Source: JBBAFM01 sp041655415 (GTDB lineage: Bacteria > Bacillota > Clostridia > Peptostreptococcales > JAAYPU01). From it: DNA of 45,299 nt. Under the pieces are notes generated by a model. That model saw nothing but the letters and a program-made list of their open reading frames with translations, made no database searches and was not told the origin of the DNA. Made by a program: the position numbers and the translations under genes. This document shows positions 42,343-45,299 of this stretch, piece by piece. The stretch lies in NCBI GenBank assembly GCA_964429195.1, contig CAYSBC010000008.1, forward strand, positions 1 through 45,299. Reading direction: 5' to 3'. Each line of letters starts with the position of its first letter. Positions within the stretch are counted from its first letter, which is position 1.

Positions 42343-43207
42343 ATGAAGTCTCAGCAGCCTGCCCCTTTAATTCGGATAGAATCATTCCGGCTAAGACTAG
42401 GGCTGCTCCTAGTATTCCTCTTGTTCCCAAAACATCTCCCAGTAAAAGGTAAGCAAATATAGCAGCTGAGAGGGGCTCTATAGTTAGAATAAGTGCAGTT
42501 TTAGAAGCTGAAATATATTTCTGTGCGGAGTTTTGAGTTATAAATGAGAAGGCGGTACAAAATACAGCTAAGAAAAGAATATCCTTCCACACGTGGGTAT
42601 AGTGGACCACAGTGAAATCCTCCATAAAGAGTGAAATAAGGGTGCTTGCAATACCGACAAATAAAATTTGTATGATAGCAGAATTAATATTATTAGAGGT
42701 TTTTGAATATTTGGATATAAAAATAACCTGCATTGCAAACATGAAGGACGATGCAAGAGTCAAAATGTCACCAATATTGATTTGATGAAGTGGTCCTGAT
42801 ATAGATAATAAGCCTATGCCGCAAAATGCAATAAGGGCTGCGACGATATCCAGAGGTTTTAAAGTATGCTTTATAAATAATGGCGCCAATAAAGGTACTA
42901 AAACAACATTGAAGCCGGTAATGAGACCACTTTTTGAAGCCGTCGTATAATATAAGCCAAATGTCTGAAGGACATAGCCCAAAAACATGAAAAGGCCAAT
43001 TAAACAGCCTCTTTTGATCGTTGAAAGATCCATTTTTAAAACTTGTTTATGAAAAATAATAGCTGAAATAAGACCAGCTATGATAAAACGAATGCCTAAC
43101 AGATTAAAGATGGCAATATAGGAAATGACGTTTTTCATAACGATAAAAGAAAAACCCCATATGATACCCACCATGAGCAAAGCAAAGTATGCTAAATATT
43201 TTTTCAA
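42341..43207 (-). CDS. EamA/RhaT-family drug/metabolite transporter
   Basis: A 288-residue membrane protein with ten hydrophobic segments in two repeated EamA halves (about 5-135 and 145-280). The first half starts GIIWGFSFIVMKNVIS, and the second has FMFAMQVIFISKYS and EPLSAAIFAYLLLGD, the typical pre-terminal segment. Family members export amino acids, nucleobases or other metabolites, and the substrate is not predictable. The start is TTG 43207 with AGGAGA 8 nt upstream. Confidence 0.9.
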   Translation of the reverse strand: MKKYLAYFALLMVGIIWGFSFIVMKNVISYIAIFNLLGIRFIIAGLISAIIFHKQVLKMDLSTIKRGCLIGLFMFLGYVLQTFGLYYTTASKSGLITGFNVVLVPLLAPLFIKHTLKPLDIVAALIAFCGIGLLSISGPLHQINIGDILTLASSFMFAMQVIFISKYSKTSNNINSAIIQILFVGIASTLISLFMEDFTVVHYTHVWKDILFLAVFCTAFSFITQNSAQKYISASKTALILTIEPLSAAIFAYLLLGDVLGTRGILGAALVLAGMILSELKGQAAETS

Positions 43208-43366
43208 TTCTTTCTCTCCTAAGGATTTTGCAGATATCTAAAGCCTATGCAATATTTAGAAATGTTACATTATCGTAAAAATGATAGGCAGACCCTTCAT
43301 ATTGTACTATAATGGAAAAAGAAAAACAAGATATCGATTAATGTCAGAAAAGTGGGGAGTATGTCT

Positions 43367-44968
43367 ATGAAAAAATATTTCTTTTTGATTATTACCTTAA
43401 TTATCATTCTTTCGTCAGTAAGTGGAGGTTATTATGCCTCTGAAGTATTTCAAAAAGAGGATAGTATGTCTATATTTTATGATCAAAAGCTTATAAGAGA
43501 TCAAGTTGCATATCTCATCAATAAAGAGCCTTATCTTCCTTGCAGTATGCTCAATTCATACTTTGTCGGAAAGGGTATGACGATTGATGATAAGAATTCA
43601 GTGATGAAAGTGGATATAAGCAATAAGAATATCATCATGGGTAATCAGGAAATTGAAAACTTTATTAAGACGAATGTGACTACCATTGAAATACCTTTAC
43701 GAAAGATAGAAGAGCAGAACTATTTTCCTCTTGATGTTTTACAAACATTTTTCCAGGTACGCTATGAAATACGAGGTAAACAAGTTCATATTTTAAAAAA
43801 TGACGGGGATGTTTTAATGGGAACAGTGAACAAAAGCAAAGTTAAATTAAAACCATCCGTGCTCAACCCCATACTCAGTGAACCTTATCTTGATTACAAT
43901 GCACGAGTAAGAATTGTAAAAGAAACCGACAATTATTACAAGGTAGATACGGGAAGTGTTACAGGCTATATACAAAAAGAGGATATAACCGTTCATACAA
44001 TAGATTATGGAACCATCGATTATTATGGAGAGATAAAAAAGAAAAATGATTATGTCGGAAAGAAAATCAATCTGATATGGGAATATGTCAATAAATTTAC
44101 ACCTGAGGCCTCGGCAGAAAAGATTGAACAGATTGAAGTCATATCCCCAACTTGGTTTTATCTGAAGGATAGGGAGGGTAATGTAGGCAATAAGGCCGAT
44201 AGAGGCTATGCTAACCAAGTGAAGGGACAAGGTTATGAGCTTTGGGGATTGATGACCAACAGCTTTAATGGTGAATGGACTCAGGCTGTGCTCAGCAATG
44301 AGGCTTTAGTAAACAAGGTTATCGCCCAGATGCTATTTTATAGCAGTTTATATGATCTTGATGGTATCAATATTGATTTTGAATCTGTCAATGACAATGA
44401 TCGAGATAATTTTACAAATTTTATGAAGAAGTTAAGATATTATACAGAACTTCAAGGACTGTCTTTAACGGTTGATGTCATGGTTCCAAGGGCCTGGACT
44501 ATAGAATATGATCGAAAAGCCCTATCCAATTACACGGATTATATGGCTGTTATGACCTATGATGAACACTGGAGTGCATCACCTATCGCCGGTTCTGTTG
44601 CATCCTATAATTGGGTTGAAGACAACATTCAAAGAACTTTACAAGAAGGTGTTCCAAAAGAAAAGCTATTGCTGGGAATACCTCTTTATACACGTCTTTG
44701 GACAACTGAAAATGGGAAGGTGAGCAGTAAAACACTCTATATGGAAGACGTGAAAACCATCATCAGGGAAAAGGGTTTACAACCGACTTGGCTCGAGGAT
44801 GCTAAGCAATACTACCTTCGTTATGAGGAAGCAGGTAAGATTTGCGAGATATGGATAGAGGATTTTGAATCCATAGAGTGGAAAAGAAAACTCATTGATC
44901 GATATGGATTAGCAGGGAGTGCTTATTGGAGGAAAGGATTTGAGACGGTAGATTTCTGGAATAAGTAA
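43367..44968 (+). CDS. Secreted glycoside hydrolase family 18 protein
   Basis: About 533 residues. A signal peptide (MKKYFFLIITLIIILSS) leads a copper-amine-oxidase-N-like stalk domain (about 35-145), a bacterial SH3-type region (about 155-210, NARVRIVKETDNYYKV), and a GH18 barrel (about 235-533) with the catalytic motif LDGINIDFES, the acid being E339. The closest functional group is probably YaaH/SleL-like cortex or peptidoglycan N-acetylglucosaminidases of sporeformers. ATG 43367 is preferred, with GGGGAG 7 nt upstream; the GTG at 43352 and ATG at 43361 would lack proper spacing. It converges with feoB, 1 nt apart. Confidence 0.88.
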   Translation: MKKYFFLIITLIIILSSVSGGYYASEVFQKEDSMSIFYDQKLIRDQVAYLINKEPYLPCSMLNSYFVGKGMTIDDKNSVMKVDISNKNIIMGNQEIENFIKTNVTTIEIPLRKIEEQNYFPLDVLQTFFQVRYEIRGKQVHILKNDGDVLMGTVNKSKVKLKPSVLNPILSEPYLDYNARVRIVKETDNYYKVDTGSVTGYIQKEDITVHTIDYGTIDYYGEIKKKNDYVGKKINLIWEYVNKFTPEASAEKIEQIEVISPTWFYLKDREGNVGNKADRGYANQVKGQGYELWGLMTNSFNGEWTQAVLSNEALVNKVIAQMLFYSSLYDLDGINIDFESVNDNDRDNFTNFMKKLRYYTELQGLSLTVDVMVPRAWTIEYDRKALSNYTDYMAVMTYDEHWSASPIAGSVASYNWVEDNIQRTLQEGVPKEKLLLGIPLYTRLWTTENGKVSSKTLYMEDVKTIIREKGLQPTWLEDAKQYYLRYEEAGKICEIWIEDFESIEWKRKLIDRYGLAGSAYWRKGFETVDFWNK

Positions 44969-44969
44969 G

Positions 44970-45299
44970 TTATTGTATGAGAAGATGTGCAACGATACCC
45001 CCGACCGCAAAGGCTATGGCGAAGCTGCTTATCCATATCAGGATAGCATCCGATAGCTTTCTTTCCTTGAAAAGAATCATGATGGAGGCGACACAAGGAA
45101 CAAACAGGGTAATCACGATGAGAGACACGACTACTTGAGCTGGGGATAAAAGCCCATTAGCAATCATGCTATTGAGACCTGCTGCACCAAAATCACGTCG
45201 GATGATGCCCATTATAAAGGTCCGCGTTGTTTCCTTGGGTAGATTGAGCAGCTCCACGGTTATTGGAGAAAACCATTCGGATAAAGCCGTTAAACCATG
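44970..45299 (-). CDS. feoB: Ferrous iron transporter FeoB, C-terminal end
   Basis: Only the last 109 residues are in the window. The frame stays open to the right edge (HGLTALSEWFSPIT precedes the internal GTG at 45257), so the gene starts outside. The visible part fits the FeoB C-terminal gate region: LLNLPKETTRTFIMGIIRRDFGAAGL, LLSPAQVVVSLIVITLFVPCVAS with the conserved Cys segment, and two terminal membrane helices. FeoB imports Fe(II) using an N-terminal GTPase domain not seen here. Confidence 0.9.
   Translation of the reverse strand, partial: HGLTALSEWFSPITVELLNLPKETTRTFIMGIIRRDFGAAGLNSMIANGLLSPAQVVVSLIVITLFVPCVASIMILFKERKLSDAILIWISSFAIAFAVGGIVAHLLIQ

Overview
The window looks like a chromosomal segment of a low-GC, endospore-forming anaerobe of the Bacillota, most likely class Clostridia. 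The support is AT-rich DNA with strong AGGAGG-type ribosome sites, a spoIIID gene, a large SRP RNA with an Alu-type half, a Clostridia-style LexA box, an S-layer (SLH) protein and acyl-CoA/CoA-transferase fermentation genes. I cannot assign a genus. The sequence holds one 100-N scaffold gap (16617-16716).

Layout. 1-3.8 kb: the end of an SLH-domain surface protein and an OmpR/VanS-type two-component pair. 4-6.7 kb: a membrane protein, a monofunctional catalase (katA) and mscL; the first two genes have arginine codon use unlike their surroundings. 6.7-7.5 kb: thiT under a TPP riboswitch. 7.6-14.1 kb: the most distinctive part. A PAS/AAA+/Fis sigma-54 activator faces a textbook -24/-12 promoter that drives crotonase, a GntP-type permease, a family III CoA-transferase and an acyl-CoA dehydrogenase. 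This reads as import of an acid, CoA activation, hydration or dehydration of an enoyl-CoA, and reduction. 14.3-15.9 kb: a solitary acyl-CoA carboxyltransferase between two terminators. 16-21.3 kb: an ECF vitamin S-component, a class V aminotransferase resembling pyridoxamine-pyruvate aminotransferase, two FAD-dependent oxidoreductases and a cobalamin adenosyltransferase.

21.4-27.6 kb: spoIIID flanked by two copies of a 37-nt hairpin repeat, mbl/mreB, fabZ, an L,D-transpeptidase, an rRNA methyltransferase, a DUF1836 regulator and an AI-2E-family permease. 27.7-30.1 kb: a tiny membrane protein gene, thrC, then tRNA-Ser(GGA) and SRP RNA only 2 nt apart. 30.3-35.7 kb: a MoxR ATPase/VWA pair, a 52-aa protein, lexA, an esterase and a class III aminotransferase. 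36-42.3 kb: the proteostasis cluster tig-clpP-clpX-lon-engB, with a perfect 34-nt palindrome just after the predicted tig promoter. 42.3-45.3 kb: an EamA exporter, a secreted GH18 protein and the C-terminal end of FeoB.

Most of the window is housekeeping. The regions most worth follow-up are the sigma-54 acyl-CoA operon, the putative vitamin B6 uptake/aminotransferase pair, the catalase cassette, and the non-coding elements around spoIIID and tig. No CRISPR array, prophage or insertion sequence was seen.
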